Positions 21,047 through 30,950 are shown, counted from the first letter of the stretch. The stretch is DNA of 64,000 nucleotides from Flavobacteriia bacterium (GCA_026391005.1 JAPLEV010000051.1:1-64000); one strand, 5' to 3'. A program made the numbers and translations. Notes: generated by a model not told the origin, from the sequence alone.

Positions 21047-24000
21047 ATGAAAATTGTAGTTTTTAGTTTTCTTGCTTTACTCTTCCTTTTTAACCAATAT
21101 TTCTTCGCTCAAGCTACAATCAAAGTAAAAGTAGTATCTGTTCAAACAATGAATAATGTAGATTGTGATGGGCTTTTCTTGGGAAATAGCGATTTTGTTT
21201 GGGAATTTACGGCGACAGATAACACCATCGGATTAACCAATAATAATCCTGCATTATTTGGCATCTTTAATTTTAATTATGGGTACAAAAATAATGACAA
21301 TGGCCCTTACACCGTGTCTTCTCCCAACGGAGGGTTTTCACCCAATGATGGATTATTTTTTGACAGAGAATATATCTGTGTTACCGATGTACCGACCTTA
21401 ATCAATCTTGCTTGGGAAGCTTACGAAAATGATGATGCAGGAAACTACGATATTTTAGGATTGACTGATGGACAAACAGGGATTCAAAATGTAAGCATGG
21501 CAGTGCCACTTGCCGCGGGTATATTAAATTATACCTTCATTGCCAATAGCAATGATGCAGGATGTAATCAACAGTATCGCATTAACTTATCCGTTGAAAG
21601 ATTACCAATTGTCGTAAGTTATTTAGATGATAATATTTGCAATGCCAATCTATTAGCGCTAAACACTACCTATGCCTTAGGTTGGTGTAACTCTACCCTT
21701 GAAGTTAATGAGCCTGCTGCGAGTGACGTCCAAAATGCAGGGTCTGCATGGGCTAAATTTGTGGCTCCTGCTAGCGGTTCTGTTCAAGTTACGACCGATT
21801 TAGCTGGAACAGACATTGGGACATACGTTGAAATCTATCATGCAGCAGACGGATTAACCTGTACAACAGGTATTCATCCAGTGACAAATGTTCTACTTAA
21901 AGATAAATTTGAATTCCTTTCACACGTAGATTACTCAGATGGTATCGATTTATTAGGACTAGATCCTGAAAGTGATATTACATTTGATGCCTGTGACCCG
22001 ATTCCTTTTATCTCGTATCAAAAATTAATTCCCGGTGAGACCTATTACATTCAAGTAACTTCGGATGACGTTAATGATCACGGTTATTATCAATTAAGAG
22101 TGAATGGTTTAGGCGGTGGCGCTCCCGATTTAGAAGACATTCCTTGCTTATCTAACACAGTTAACTTTACGACAAATGCCATTTCTTCTAGTCAAAACAA
22201 TCCCCCGACTGCCAACTTAAATTTTGGCTGTGCATTTGATGGTGGGAATGCTGCTGGGGAAACCGGACAACAACACACATCCGCTAACCCGAATCAATAC
22301 CACGCCTATGATTACCAACACATTGCAGGTGGAAATCCAGTAATGAACGAAAGTGTTTGGGTAAATTTCATCGCGCCAAATCAAGGCAGAATATCCTTTG
22401 AAGGGGATTATCAAAACGCACTTTACGGTGAAAGTGGAGCCGTATTCGGATTTGACAAGCAATTTGGACCCGGCGTGCCAAACGATTACCTGTGTGCCAA
22501 TCTAAAATTCATCGATTCAGATGAAGGAGGAACCAATAGTTTTCTTGGTGGTGACCCAAGTGCAATTGTCATGTCGAGATGCTTAGAACCGGGTTATAAA
22601 TATTATGGAATGATTGACCCTTCCGATAATGTTACCCCCCTTAGCCCTCAAAACATTAAAGCGTGGGTTTTCGATCCTTCCGTTTCAGATCCTGCATTAA
22701 ATCCTCCTGGGAATGACATTTTATGCTTGACTATACAGGATACTTTATATGAGGTTCCAGTAATTCCAGCCGGTACCAACCCAACATTTCAAGCGGTAGC
22801 TGGATCAAATGTATTGGCTTGTCGCGAATACTTGGCAGGTGAACCAGCCATAAATCCAAATCCAAACAATTGTGCCAATCAAACGGTATGGCATTATTTC
22901 GTTGGACCGCCATCTGGTGCAGTTGAATTGAGCATCCGCGCGTATATTGGAATGAATTTATTGCGTTTCAATGTATTTGAATTACTAAATGGAGTAGATT
23001 GTTACGGAGGACTGCAACCAGCCACTTTTACGGTAAATGGAACACGTTATACACCACCAATAACCCCGTTGATTTCAGGTTCAGCCAATTACAATGGTCA
23101 CCAAGAATCAATTTGCTGTTTGGATTCCGGGAAAATTTATGCGATTCAAATAGATGGTGGTTCACCAGGAGATGAAGGCCAATATATTATTGAATACATT
23201 CAGGAACTTGAAAGTGATGCGGGGGACATTTTAGCCAATCTTTCTAATGGAGATTATGTCGACATTACCACGGGAGATACCGCATTTGTTTGTTTTGGAG
23301 ACGATCTTACACCTGGCATTATGCTCAATGGAATTGGTGTTTCGACGGCATCACTTCCGGCTTGTTTGACACCCGGTTATGTCTTACACCAAACACAACC
23401 CTTACCAAATCCGATACAAAACTCAGGTTTTACTTACATTGATTCTTTACAGGGCAATAATGGTTTCATTACCAACAATGGCAACGGCTCAGGATCATTT
23501 GGTAATCCACTCTTCAATACCATTTATTATTTATCCCCTGCTGGAGATATCAGTCCAAATTGGGGCTTGTTTGATTGTCAAACTGCCACAGTTGAAACAG
23601 GCATACCGGTGGTCTTTCTACAAAGCTTAACAGCTAATTTTAATTATAACAATGCCAACTGTACCGTTTCCTTTTCCGCTTCAGGAGGAATGGCAGGGTA
23701 CATGAATAATCAAGCTTATTCCTACACCATTACCAATCCACTTGGAAATGTGGCGCAAACTGGCACTGTAAACCCAAATCAAGTAATAAACTACACAGCA
23801 GGAATTGCAGGCATATATTCCGTTGTAATTGATGACGGTGCTTGTACCCAAAACTACACTTTTGATGCAAGCGGATGTTTCAATCCATGTACACCATCCA
23901 TCAATAATGCCTCACTTGCTATTTGTGCAGGAACCAGCGCACTATTGGCAGGACAACTACAAACAACACCGGGAGTTTACATCGATAGCCTTCTAACTCC

Positions 24001-24784
24001 ACTCGGTTGCGATAGTATTATTATCACCAACTTAACGCTTTATCCAGCTATCATTCCCGTAAATCAACAAATTAATTTGTGTGTTGGAGGATCTTATACC
24101 GTAAATGGAAATACCTATGCTGCTGCAGGAATTTATGTAGACACAGTTCTTACCGCAACAGGCTGTGATAGTATTATTACAACAGGTATTTTCTTTAACC
24201 CAATAATTACTAGCCAACAAACCATTCATATTTGTGCAGGAAGTTCCTACAATTTGAACGGTACTATCTTGACTCAAGATGGTTTATATACCGATACATT
24301 AACAACCTCAACAGGTTGTGACTCCCTTGTAATTCTTGCCTTACTAATTGACGCTGCACCCGTAAATTACATAGCTGAAAACATCTGCGAGGATGGCTTC
24401 TATGATTTTGCAGGACAGCAACTCAATCAAAGTGGAATTTATCATGATACCCTAAGTGATGCAAATGGTTGTGATTCCATACTTACCTTAGAACTTTCAA
24501 TAATAACTTGTGCAGGAGATTTTGAAATTAGCAATTTACTAACACCAAACGGTGATGGTCAAAATGATACCTGGCAAATTGAAAATCCAAACCTGATTAT
24601 TGGTTGCACGGTTACCATCTACAATCGATGGGGACAGCCCGTTTATGAAACAACGGATTACCATAACGAATGGGACGGAACAAAAGAAGGCGATGCATTA
24701 CCTGATGGCGTCTACTTCTATTCCATAAATTGTCAAGACAAAAAATATTCAGGATCTATTAATCTATTACGATTAAAAAAATAA
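21047..24784 (+). CDS. Large secreted protein, paralog 2 of tandem pair; four 'GCDS' modules and T9SS type B sorting domain
   Basis: Signal peptide; shared blocks such as 'DCDGLF(F/L)GNSDFVWEFTATDNTIG' and 'NLKFIDSDEGGTNSFLGGDPSA'; C-terminus 'NLLTPNGDGQNDTW...YNRWGQPVYET...EWDGTKEG...PDGVYFY'. Confidence 0.9.
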   Translation: MKIVVFSFLALLFLFNQYFFAQATIKVKVVSVQTMNNVDCDGLFLGNSDFVWEFTATDNTIGLTNNNPALFGIFNFNYGYKNNDNGPYTVSSPNGGFSPNDGLFFDREYICVTDVPTLINLAWEAYENDDAGNYDILGLTDGQTGIQNVSMAVPLAAGILNYTFIANSNDAGCNQQYRINLSVERLPIVVSYLDDNICNANLLALNTTYALGWCNSTLEVNEPAASDVQNAGSAWAKFVAPASGSVQVTTDLAGTDIGTYVEIYHAADGLTCTTGIHPVTNVLLKDKFEFLSHVDYSDGIDLLGLDPESDITFDACDPIPFISYQKLIPGETYYIQVTSDDVNDHGYYQLRVNGLGGGAPDLEDIPCLSNTVNFTTNAISSSQNNPPTANLNFGCAFDGGNAAGETGQQHTSANPNQYHAYDYQHIAGGNPVMNESVWVNFIAPNQGRISFEGDYQNALYGESGAVFGFDKQFGPGVPNDYLCANLKFIDSDEGGTNSFLGGDPSAIVMSRCLEPGYKYYGMIDPSDNVTPLSPQNIKAWVFDPSVSDPALNPPGNDILCLTIQDTLYEVPVIPAGTNPTFQAVAGSNVLACREYLAGEPAINPNPNNCANQTVWHYFVGPPSGAVELSIRAYIGMNLLRFNVFELLNGVDCYGGLQPATFTVNGTRYTPPITPLISGSANYNGHQESICCLDSGKIYAIQIDGGSPGDEGQYIIEYIQELESDAGDILANLSNGDYVDITTGDTAFVCFGDDLTPGIMLNGIGVSTASLPACLTPGYVLHQTQPLPNPIQNSGFTYIDSLQGNNGFITNNGNGSGSFGNPLFNTIYYLSPAGDISPNWGLFDCQTATVETGIPVVFLQSLTANFNYNNANCTVSFSASGGMAGYMNNQAYSYTITNPLGNVAQTGTVNPNQVINYTAGIAGIYSVVIDDGACTQNYTFDASGCFNPCTPSINNASLAICAGTSALLAGQLQTTPGVYIDSLLTPLGCDSIIITNLTLYPAIIPVNQQINLCVGGSYTVNGNTYAAAGIYVDTVLTATGCDSIITTGIFFNPIITSQQTIHICAGSSYNLNGTILTQDGLYTDTLTTSTGCDSLVILALLIDAAPVNYIAENICEDGFYDFAGQQLNQSGIYHDTLSDANGCDSILTLELSIITCAGDFEISNLLTPNGDGQNDTWQIENPNLIIGCTVTIYNRWGQPVYETTDYHNEWDGTKEGDALPDGVYFYSINCQDKKYSGSINLLRLKK

Positions 24785-24790
24785 GCAATC

Positions 24791-26158
24791 ATGAAAAAAT
24801 TAACCTTGTTTTTATTGGTAAGTATTTCGGCGGTTACTTATGCACAACAAATGCCACAAACCACCTTGTATGGCTACAACATGTACGCTGTCAATCCTGC
24901 CTATGCTGGACTCAATAATTGCACACAAATTGCTATATCCCATTTAAATCAATGGGTAAAAGTAGATGGTGCTCCGGCCACAAGCATGATTAATCTATCC
25001 ACTTCTTTAGGACAACGCTTTGGAATCGGTGGTCAACTGTTGATAGACAAAATTGGCATGTTGCAGCAATTCTCTGGCCTTGGTTCATTATCATACGGAA
25101 TGAAGTTAGGAGAGCATAGATTTAGAGCAGGATTATCCATTGGTTACAATCAATACCGATTAAATCCATCTACGGCCATCGTTTTTGATCCCTTAGATCC
25201 CATCGTTAATGGTGGGAATCAATCGGCTGGAGCAGTAAATACAGATCTTGGAGTACTATATACATTTGAAAATATAGAATTGGCTGCCTCAACCAAACAA
25301 GTTTTACATACCTCATCAAATTTTGGCTATTCGAATACCACAGGTTATGGATTACGAAGACACTTTACCGGCTATGCCGCTTATGACATCATTCTTACTA
25401 ATAAATGGGATCTTAAGCCATCCGTATTTTTAAAAGGAATTAATCACGTGCTCCAAGCAGACATTAACGCAAGTGCTACTTACAATAAATTTCTGAATGT
25501 AGGTATTGGCTATCGTACGCAAGTTGGCTTGATTGGAAGAATTGGAATTACATTAAAAGACAGGTACATGTTCGGTTATGCGTACGAAGCGCCCATGGCG
25601 AATATGGCATCTTACAGTTCAGGGTCCCATGAATTGATGCTAAAAATCACCATTTGCCGTCCCGAAAAAGCAGCCAAAATCTCGAAAAATAAAATCGATA
25701 CCATCTATCGTGAAATTCATAGCGTTGACACCGTATTTATTACCAAAACAGAATACAAAATTGATACACTCATCATTGATAATTCCGTAACTAAAACAAT
25801 TCCTGAAACAGAAGTATTATCAGGTTCCGTATCGAAGACTATTTTATTTGAATTTGATAAATCGTTGGTGAAAAAGGAAAGTTTTGGCGAATTGGAGAGC
25901 ATGGTAAATTTACTCCAAGCCAACCCAACATTCAAGCTTTCCTTGGAAGGACATACCGATGCGTTAGGAACAGAGGTATACAATGTCGATTTATCTAAAA
26001 ACCGGGTAAATGCCGTTAAAGACTTCTTGATAATGAACGGAATAAATGCTGATCGAATTATCATCAAACATTTTGGTGAAACCCAACCAAAAACCTCCAA
26101 TGATACACCGCTAGGACGAAAAGATAATCGTCGAGTGGATGTGATGATTATTAAGTAA
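24791..26158 (+). CDS. PorP/SprF family membrane protein fused to C-terminal OmpA peptidoglycan-binding domain
   Basis: N-terminus 'QQMPQTTLYGYNMYAVNPAYAGLNNCTQIAISHLNQWVKVDGAP' (PorP/SprF); C-terminus 'ILFEFDKSLV...LSLEGHTDALGTEVYNVDLSKNRVNAVKDFL...RRVDVMI' (OmpA). Confidence 0.93.
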   Translation: MKKLTLFLLVSISAVTYAQQMPQTTLYGYNMYAVNPAYAGLNNCTQIAISHLNQWVKVDGAPATSMINLSTSLGQRFGIGGQLLIDKIGMLQQFSGLGSLSYGMKLGEHRFRAGLSIGYNQYRLNPSTAIVFDPLDPIVNGGNQSAGAVNTDLGVLYTFENIELAASTKQVLHTSSNFGYSNTTGYGLRRHFTGYAAYDIILTNKWDLKPSVFLKGINHVLQADINASATYNKFLNVGIGYRTQVGLIGRIGITLKDRYMFGYAYEAPMANMASYSSGSHELMLKITICRPEKAAKISKNKIDTIYREIHSVDTVFITKTEYKIDTLIIDNSVTKTIPETEVLSGSVSKTILFEFDKSLVKKESFGELESMVNLLQANPTFKLSLEGHTDALGTEVYNVDLSKNRVNAVKDFLIMNGINADRIIIKHFGETQPKTSNDTPLGRKDNRRVDVMIIK

Positions 26159-26234
26159 CTGTTAAAAATAGTTTCGCAACTATAAGAAATAATTTACGCT
26201 CACATCTTCCATAAGTCGGAAAACTAGGCTAGCT

Positions 26235-26297
26235 TCAATTAAGCTTATCGAGCGCATCTCGACTTGCGCTGATTTACAATCTGATGTATCAATAAAT
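26235..26297. repeat. Intergenic mosaic repeat copy A
   Basis: TCAATTAAGCTTATCGAGCGCATCTCGACTTGCGCTGATTTACAATCTGATGTATCAATAAA shares both ends with 29575-29688. Confidence 0.65.
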
Positions 26298-26344
26298 GAA
26301 TCGATTTTTCAAGAAAATTAATATTTTTTTTTATAGATAAACCA

Positions 26345-28111
26345 GTGATTTTCACCTTATATTTACTAAAAATAAATAAAATAAGAAATTCAAATCGTTT
26401 AAAGACTTTTTTTGCGACCCTTTTAGTAGCAGTATGTTGCTTATTTGCTACTTCGAATAGCTATTCACAAGCACCCGATGGTATCAACTATCAGGCTGTA
26501 ATTCGAAACTTTTCCAATACATTAGTTGCCAATACCACGATAGCAATTCGTATTCAAATCAAGCAAACTTCTGCCTCGGGTACGATAGTATTTCAAGAAA
26601 GACACAGTGTGACAACTTCCCCGCTAGGTGTTGTTAATTTAGTGATCGGACAAGGAACCTTGCTAGGCGGAAACTTTTCTACCATAAACTGGGCGACAGG
26701 TCCTTATTTTGTGAGTTTAGGCGTAAGTTTTACCAATGGAACCAATTACCTTGATTACGGATCTCAACAATTAATGAGTGTGCCGTATGCGTTGTATGCT
26801 AAAAATTCAGGGAATCAATTAAATCAATGGCGCTACGGTACTACCGTACCGGCTGCGGCATTAGGTACCTTGGGCGATTTTTATCTGAACATGACCGATG
26901 GTAATGTATATTACAAATCAAATGCAACAACTTGGATTTTAACCGGTAACATCACCGGACCTGCAGGTGCAACTGGACCAATTGGTCCTCAAGGTGCTAC
27001 AGGAACTCAAGGCTCAACAGGATCTCAGGGACTAACGGGTCCAACTGGTCCTCAAGGAGCAACAGGGCCAACTGGTCCTCAAGGTGCAACAGGTGCCACT
27101 GGTCCAACAGGCGCTACTGGTTCGATAGGTTTAACGGGTCCAACAGGTGCCACTGGTTCACAAGGTATTCAAGGTTTAACGGGTGCTAATGGTACACAAG
27201 GAATACAGGGTTTACCAGGCCCTTCGGGAGCCTCAGGGACTAATGGGACAAACGGTGCTGTTGGTGCAACTGGTCCAATAGGTGCACAAGGTTTACCAGG
27301 AACAAATGGTGCTACAGGTCCAATAGGTTTAACTGGCCCGGCTGGGCCTCAAGGAATTCAAGGATTGCCTGGAACTAATGGAACTGCTGGTGCTAACGGA
27401 ACAAACGGGTTAACAGCCTTAGTAAAAACAACAGCTGAGCCTGCAGGTCCCAATTGCGTTGCGGGAGGTACCAAAGTAGAGAATGGATTGGATGCTAACA
27501 TTAACGGAATTCTTGATGCAGGGGAAGTGAATAGTGTGCAAACAACTTATGTGTGCAATGGATCTGGAGGTGGAAACAATATAATTTCTAGTCATGGCTC
27601 ATTTAGTGTCTCCTCTGGTCAATCAACAAATTGGACTGTACCGATTGGAGTAAATATTATTGAAGTTGATTTGAGGGGTGGTAATGGGTCCTCCGGTCAA
27701 TCTATATCGACCTGTGCTTATAATCAAAATGGACCTGCATCAGGATGTCCAGGTGGCCCAGGAGGAAGTTGCCGAATATTATTATCAGTAAGCACAGGAG
27801 ATGCTTTACAGTTTTTTGCTGGTAGTAGTGCTTCTCCCCCGCCAAATTTAATTGGACAGAACTGCAATTATGGCGGCGGTCAAGCCGGAAATAACGGAAC
27901 GGCATCTTATTTAACAGTTAATGGAAATACTGTTATTAGTGCCTTGGGTGGTTTAGGTGGAGGAGGATTTTATTGTCAATGTGCTTCAGGCACCGCTTCC
28001 TGTTATACACCCGGATCATCAGGAGGAATCTCGGGCCCAACCCAGAATTCAGGAGGAATACTTTTGACTCAAGGAACTTTAGGTGGTGGTGCAATCACAG
28101 TTAGATATTGA
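26345..28111 (+). CDS. Secreted collagen-like (Gly-X-Y) protein with C-terminal glycine-rich domain; start codon uncertain
   Basis: N-terminal '[13 protein letters not shown]...SVPYALYAK' domain; long [10 protein letters not shown] repeat; short '[21 protein letters not shown]...YVCNG' domain; Gly-rich end. No T9SS CTD seen. Confidence 0.87.
   Translation: MIFTLYLLKINKIRNSNRLKTFFATLLVAVCCLFATSNSYSQAPDGINYQAVIRNFSNTLVANTTIAIRIQIKQTSASGTIVFQERHSVTTSPLGVVNLVIGQGTLLGGNFSTINWATGPYFVSLGVSFTNGTNYLDYGSQQLMSVPYALYAKNSGNQLNQWRYGTTVPAAALGTLGDFYLNMTDGNVYYKSNATTWILTGNITGPAGATGPIGPQGATGTQGSTGSQGLTGPTGPQGATGPTGPQGATGATGPTGATGSIGLTGPTGATGSQGIQGLTGANGTQGIQGLPGPSGASGTNGTNGAVGATGPIGAQGLPGTNGATGPIGLTGPAGPQGIQGLPGTNGTAGANGTNGLTALVKTTAEPAGPNCVAGGTKVENGLDANINGILDAGEVNSVQTTYVCNGSGGGNNIISSHGSFSVSSGQSTNWTVPIGVNIIEVDLRGGNGSSGQSISTCAYNQNGPASGCPGGPGGSCRILLSVSTGDALQFFAGSSASPPPNLIGQNCNYGGGQAGNNGTASYLTVNGNTVISALGGLGGGGFYCQCASGTASCYTPGSSGGISGPTQNSGGILLTQGTLGGGAITVRY
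26957..27415 (+). repeat. Collagen-like Gly-X-Y coding repeat
   Basis: Continuous G-X-Y triplets ([13 protein letters not shown]...GTNGTAGANGTNG), 9-nt periodicity. Confidence 0.93.
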
Positions 28112-28121
28112 ATTCCATAAA

Positions 28122-29030
28122 GTGAAAATAAATCCCAAATTCAAATCATTATTAAAGGACCCTGAGTTAAAGTTTACGATTATTTTGGGCTCGGGTTTTC
28201 ATCAACATTTTTTGGGTAAAGATTCCATTTTAAGTTCATGGAAATTACTATTACAAAAGTTAAGTCCTGAAACAAAACTATCTGGTGAATATCATCTTGA
28301 TTTTGAAAAAATAATTGAAGCTAAGAAAATACCATGTGAAGATTCAAGCAAAACTGAAGAACGTTTAATTAATTGTGTTAAAGAACTTCTACAAAAAGAA
28401 CAAGAATGTATATTATCTGATTTTAAAGATTGTTATCCAACTTGGCTTTTCAATCCAAAGTATGTCTCTGATGTAATTTCTTTAAATTTTGATGAAATTC
28501 CTGAATTACTTTTAAATCGAACTGAAGGAGTATCGCTTAGTGAATTTAAAAATGACTCCAGTTTTAAGAAAGAATCAAAAACATCATACGCATATCTAAG
28601 TACAAGATACAAAACCGTTTATTTTGGGAAAAATGAAACCATACGTTTTTGGCATCCCCACGGTATAATTTCTAATAAAAAAAGCATCGTATTAGGTCTT
28701 CATCGCTATGCCCATATGGTTGAAAACAGTTTAAGAATTCGAAATCACCATATGGAAGCCAAAAGGAATAATAACCAAGACAATACTTGGTATTATAAAT
28801 TACTCGATAATCCAATAATTATATTAGGTGCAGGAATGTCACAATCAGAATGGGACCTTTGGTTCGCCTTGACCTCTAGGAATCGAACAAACGGTGAAAA
28901 ACTCCCCCTCTTCCAAATGCGCGATTGTGAATGTAAAAATGATGCCCAACACCAATGGTTTGAGCCGCTTTTTACTGGAATGAAATTCGATGAACAATGG
29001 AAAAAATTAGAAAAACTATTTAAAAAATAA
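28122..29030 (+). CDS. SIR2-like domain protein (candidate NAD-binding/NADase; possible defence gene)
   Basis: Likely GTG start 11 nt after the upstream stop; ordered 'FTIILGSGFHQHF', 'VISLNFDEIPE', 'RFWHPHGI', 'IILGAGMSQSEWDLWFAL', resembling SIR2-like motifs GxGxS / NxD / HxHG / GxSxxExDL. Confidence 0.68.
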   Translation: MKINPKFKSLLKDPELKFTIILGSGFHQHFLGKDSILSSWKLLLQKLSPETKLSGEYHLDFEKIIEAKKIPCEDSSKTEERLINCVKELLQKEQECILSDFKDCYPTWLFNPKYVSDVISLNFDEIPELLLNRTEGVSLSEFKNDSSFKKESKTSYAYLSTRYKTVYFGKNETIRFWHPHGIISNKKSIVLGLHRYAHMVENSLRIRNHHMEAKRNNNQDNTWYYKLLDNPIIILGAGMSQSEWDLWFALTSRNRTNGEKLPLFQMRDCECKNDAQHQWFEPLFTGMKFDEQWKKLEKLFKK

Positions 29031-29033
29031 CCC

Positions 29034-29444
29034 ATGAAACATATTTTAACCTTTAGTTTCCTCTTACTTTTTGGAACATTCTTTTCTCAAGGGAACTTGC
29101 AGTTTAACCAGGTGTTGACATTTACAGGAACCGTAACTTCAGACAATGGTTTTGTTAATTCGCCCATCAATAGCGTTCCTGCAGGAAAGGTATGGAAAAT
29201 CGAGCATGTAGGAGGATCAACGGCATTGATGGGAAACAGCACGCAATATGGTATAAGAATCAATAATGCAACAACCGTTGGTTATTGGGGGAATTCGCCC
29301 TCAAATTATCAACTTCAAATAAAAGACATTTGCCCAATTTGGCTAAAAACTGGGGATGACCTAAGCTTTTATTGGTCACAATACAATGGAACCCAAAGTT
29401 GTGATTTTGTTATATCAATTGTAGAATTCAACATTGTACCATGA
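29034..29444 (+). CDS. Small secreted hypothetical protein
   Basis: Signal peptide MKHILTFSFLLLFGTFFSQG; starts 4 nt after the SIR2-like gene ends. Confidence 0.72.
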   Translation: MKHILTFSFLLLFGTFFSQGNLQFNQVLTFTGTVTSDNGFVNSPINSVPAGKVWKIEHVGGSTALMGNSTQYGIRINNATTVGYWGNSPSNYQLQIKDICPIWLKTGDDLSFYWSQYNGTQSCDFVISIVEFNIVP

Positions 29445-29563
29445 TTTCTTGATATCGCATTTTGAGATATCAAATTTAACCATTCTCCGGTGGTAAGTTG
29501 AAAGATGAAGTCAACAGGAAATCGTTCTAAATTTCGTTTAACTTGTTCATTTAATCGACTTGT
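29435..29563 (-). pseudogene. ORF6N (phage/KilA-N-associated) domain remnant
   Basis: Within the antisense ORF 29369-29599: 'TSRLNEQVKRNLERFPVDFIFQLTTGEWLNLISQNAISRNHGT' resembles ORF6N 'xxRLNEQVKRNxxRFPxDFMFQLTxxExxNLxSQxAxS'; no N- or C-terminal remainder. Confidence 0.72.
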
Positions 29564-29574
29564 TGGAAAGCTTT

Positions 29575-29688
29575 CCAATAAGCATATCGAGAGAAGCACA
29601 CAGCTAGCCTCGTCCGCCTAGGCGGACATTCTCCCCCTTGGTCAGAACACTCGACTTGCGATGATTTCCAATCTGACGAACCAATAAA
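29575..29688. repeat. Intergenic mosaic repeat copy B with 16-bp perfect palindrome insert
   Basis: Shares 'AATAAGCATATCGAG' and 'CTCGACTTGCGATGATTTCCAATCTGACG..CCAATAAA' with copy A; contains GTCCGCCTAGGCGGAC at 29612-29627. Confidence 0.65.
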
Positions 29689-29698
29689 ATGGTACAAT

Positions 29699-29750
29699 TT
29701 GCTTTTTTATATAGCAATAAAATTGTATATTTGCTTTTATAAGAAGCAAA
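29699..29750 (+). promoter_or_regulatory. Promoter with two identical-arm dyads (TTGCT-N9-AGCAA) abutting the AAA_14 gene start
   Basis: TTGCT/AGCAA at 29699-29717 and 29731-29749, 32 bp apart; -7 box TATATTTG at 29726-29733; ATG at 29751. Confidence 0.65.
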
Positions 29751-30938
29751 ATGGAAAGATTAGTAGAAAAATCAGCACGCAAAATAAACCATGTGTCAAT
29801 GGTATTTAAACGCTATTTATACCATGAAATCAATACATCCAACAGATTAACAGCGATAAAGGGAGCTCGAGGAACTGGAAAAACAACCTTATTGCTTCAA
29901 CTTGCAAAAGATTACCACTCCGATGAGGTGCTTTATGTCGCTTTGGATGATTTATTTTTTTCTGAAAACACCTTATACGGTCTTGCTGAAAAATTCACCA
30001 AAATTGGTGGTAAGCTAATATTAATCGATGAAGTTCATAAATATCCAAATTGGTCGCGTGAACTAAAATTAATTTACGACGATTTCCTTGATTTAAATGT
30101 CATTTTTACCTCTTCATCCATATTGGATATTTATAAAGGAGAGTCTGATTTGAGCAGAAGAGCAGTAACTTATAATTTAGCTGAACTTTCATTCAGAGAA
30201 TATTTGTTGTTGTATGAAAAAATCGAATTGCCTGTTTTAACCCTTCAAGAAATTTTAAACAACCATACAGCTCTTAGCTTAGCATTTTTGAAGCAAATTA
30301 CCCCACTTAAACATTTTCCCAAGTATTTAAAAATTGGTAATTATCCATATTTTGAGAACAATGAGGAAGAATATTTTCAAAAACTTAGAAATACTGTCAA
30401 TCTCATTTTAGAAGTAGATCTCCAGACTACTGAAAATTTAGATTTCCATACCCTCGCAAAATTGAAACGTTTACTGTTTGTTATCGCATCAAATGTTCCT
30501 TTTACGCCCAATATCCAAAAGATTAGTGATACGATTCAATTGAATCGAAATGCGCTTGTTCGTTCGTTGCAATTACTCGATAGAGCTGCGTTAACTCGTA
30601 TGATTTACAAGCAAACAAGAAGTATCAGTCTTTTAAATAAACCCGATAAAATTTGGATGCATAATACCAATTTGATGTTTGCAATCAGTGGAGATAATGT
30701 TGAAATAGGCACAGTTAGAGAAACGTTTTTTATGCAAAACTTAGCGCATAACCATGAGCTCTCATTGCCTGACAAAGGTGATGTTTTGGTTGATAATACG
30801 TACATCTTTGAAATTGGAGGGAAAAATAAAACGAAAAAACAAATTGCGAATTTAGAAAATGCTTTTGTTGTACATGATGGTATTGAAATTGGATTTCAAA
30901 ATAGCATTCCCTTATGGCTTTTCGGGTTTCTTTATTGA
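29751..30938 (+). CDS. AAA_14/DUF4143-type ATPase
   Basis: 'AIKGARGTGKTTLLLQLA' Walker A, 'LILIDEVHKYPNWSRELK' Walker B, 'VIFTSSSILDIYKGESDLSRRAVTYNLAELSFREYL'. Confidence 0.9.
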   Translation: MERLVEKSARKINHVSMVFKRYLYHEINTSNRLTAIKGARGTGKTTLLLQLAKDYHSDEVLYVALDDLFFSENTLYGLAEKFTKIGGKLILIDEVHKYPNWSRELKLIYDDFLDLNVIFTSSSILDIYKGESDLSRRAVTYNLAELSFREYLLLYEKIELPVLTLQEILNNHTALSLAFLKQITPLKHFPKYLKIGNYPYFENNEEEYFQKLRNTVNLILEVDLQTTENLDFHTLAKLKRLLFVIASNVPFTPNIQKISDTIQLNRNALVRSLQLLDRAALTRMIYKQTRSISLLNKPDKIWMHNTNLMFAISGDNVEIGTVRETFFMQNLAHNHELSLPDKGDVLVDNTYIFEIGGKNKTKKQIANLENAFVVHDGIEIGFQNSIPLWLFGFLY

Positions 30939-30950
30939 TACCGGTTGTTG

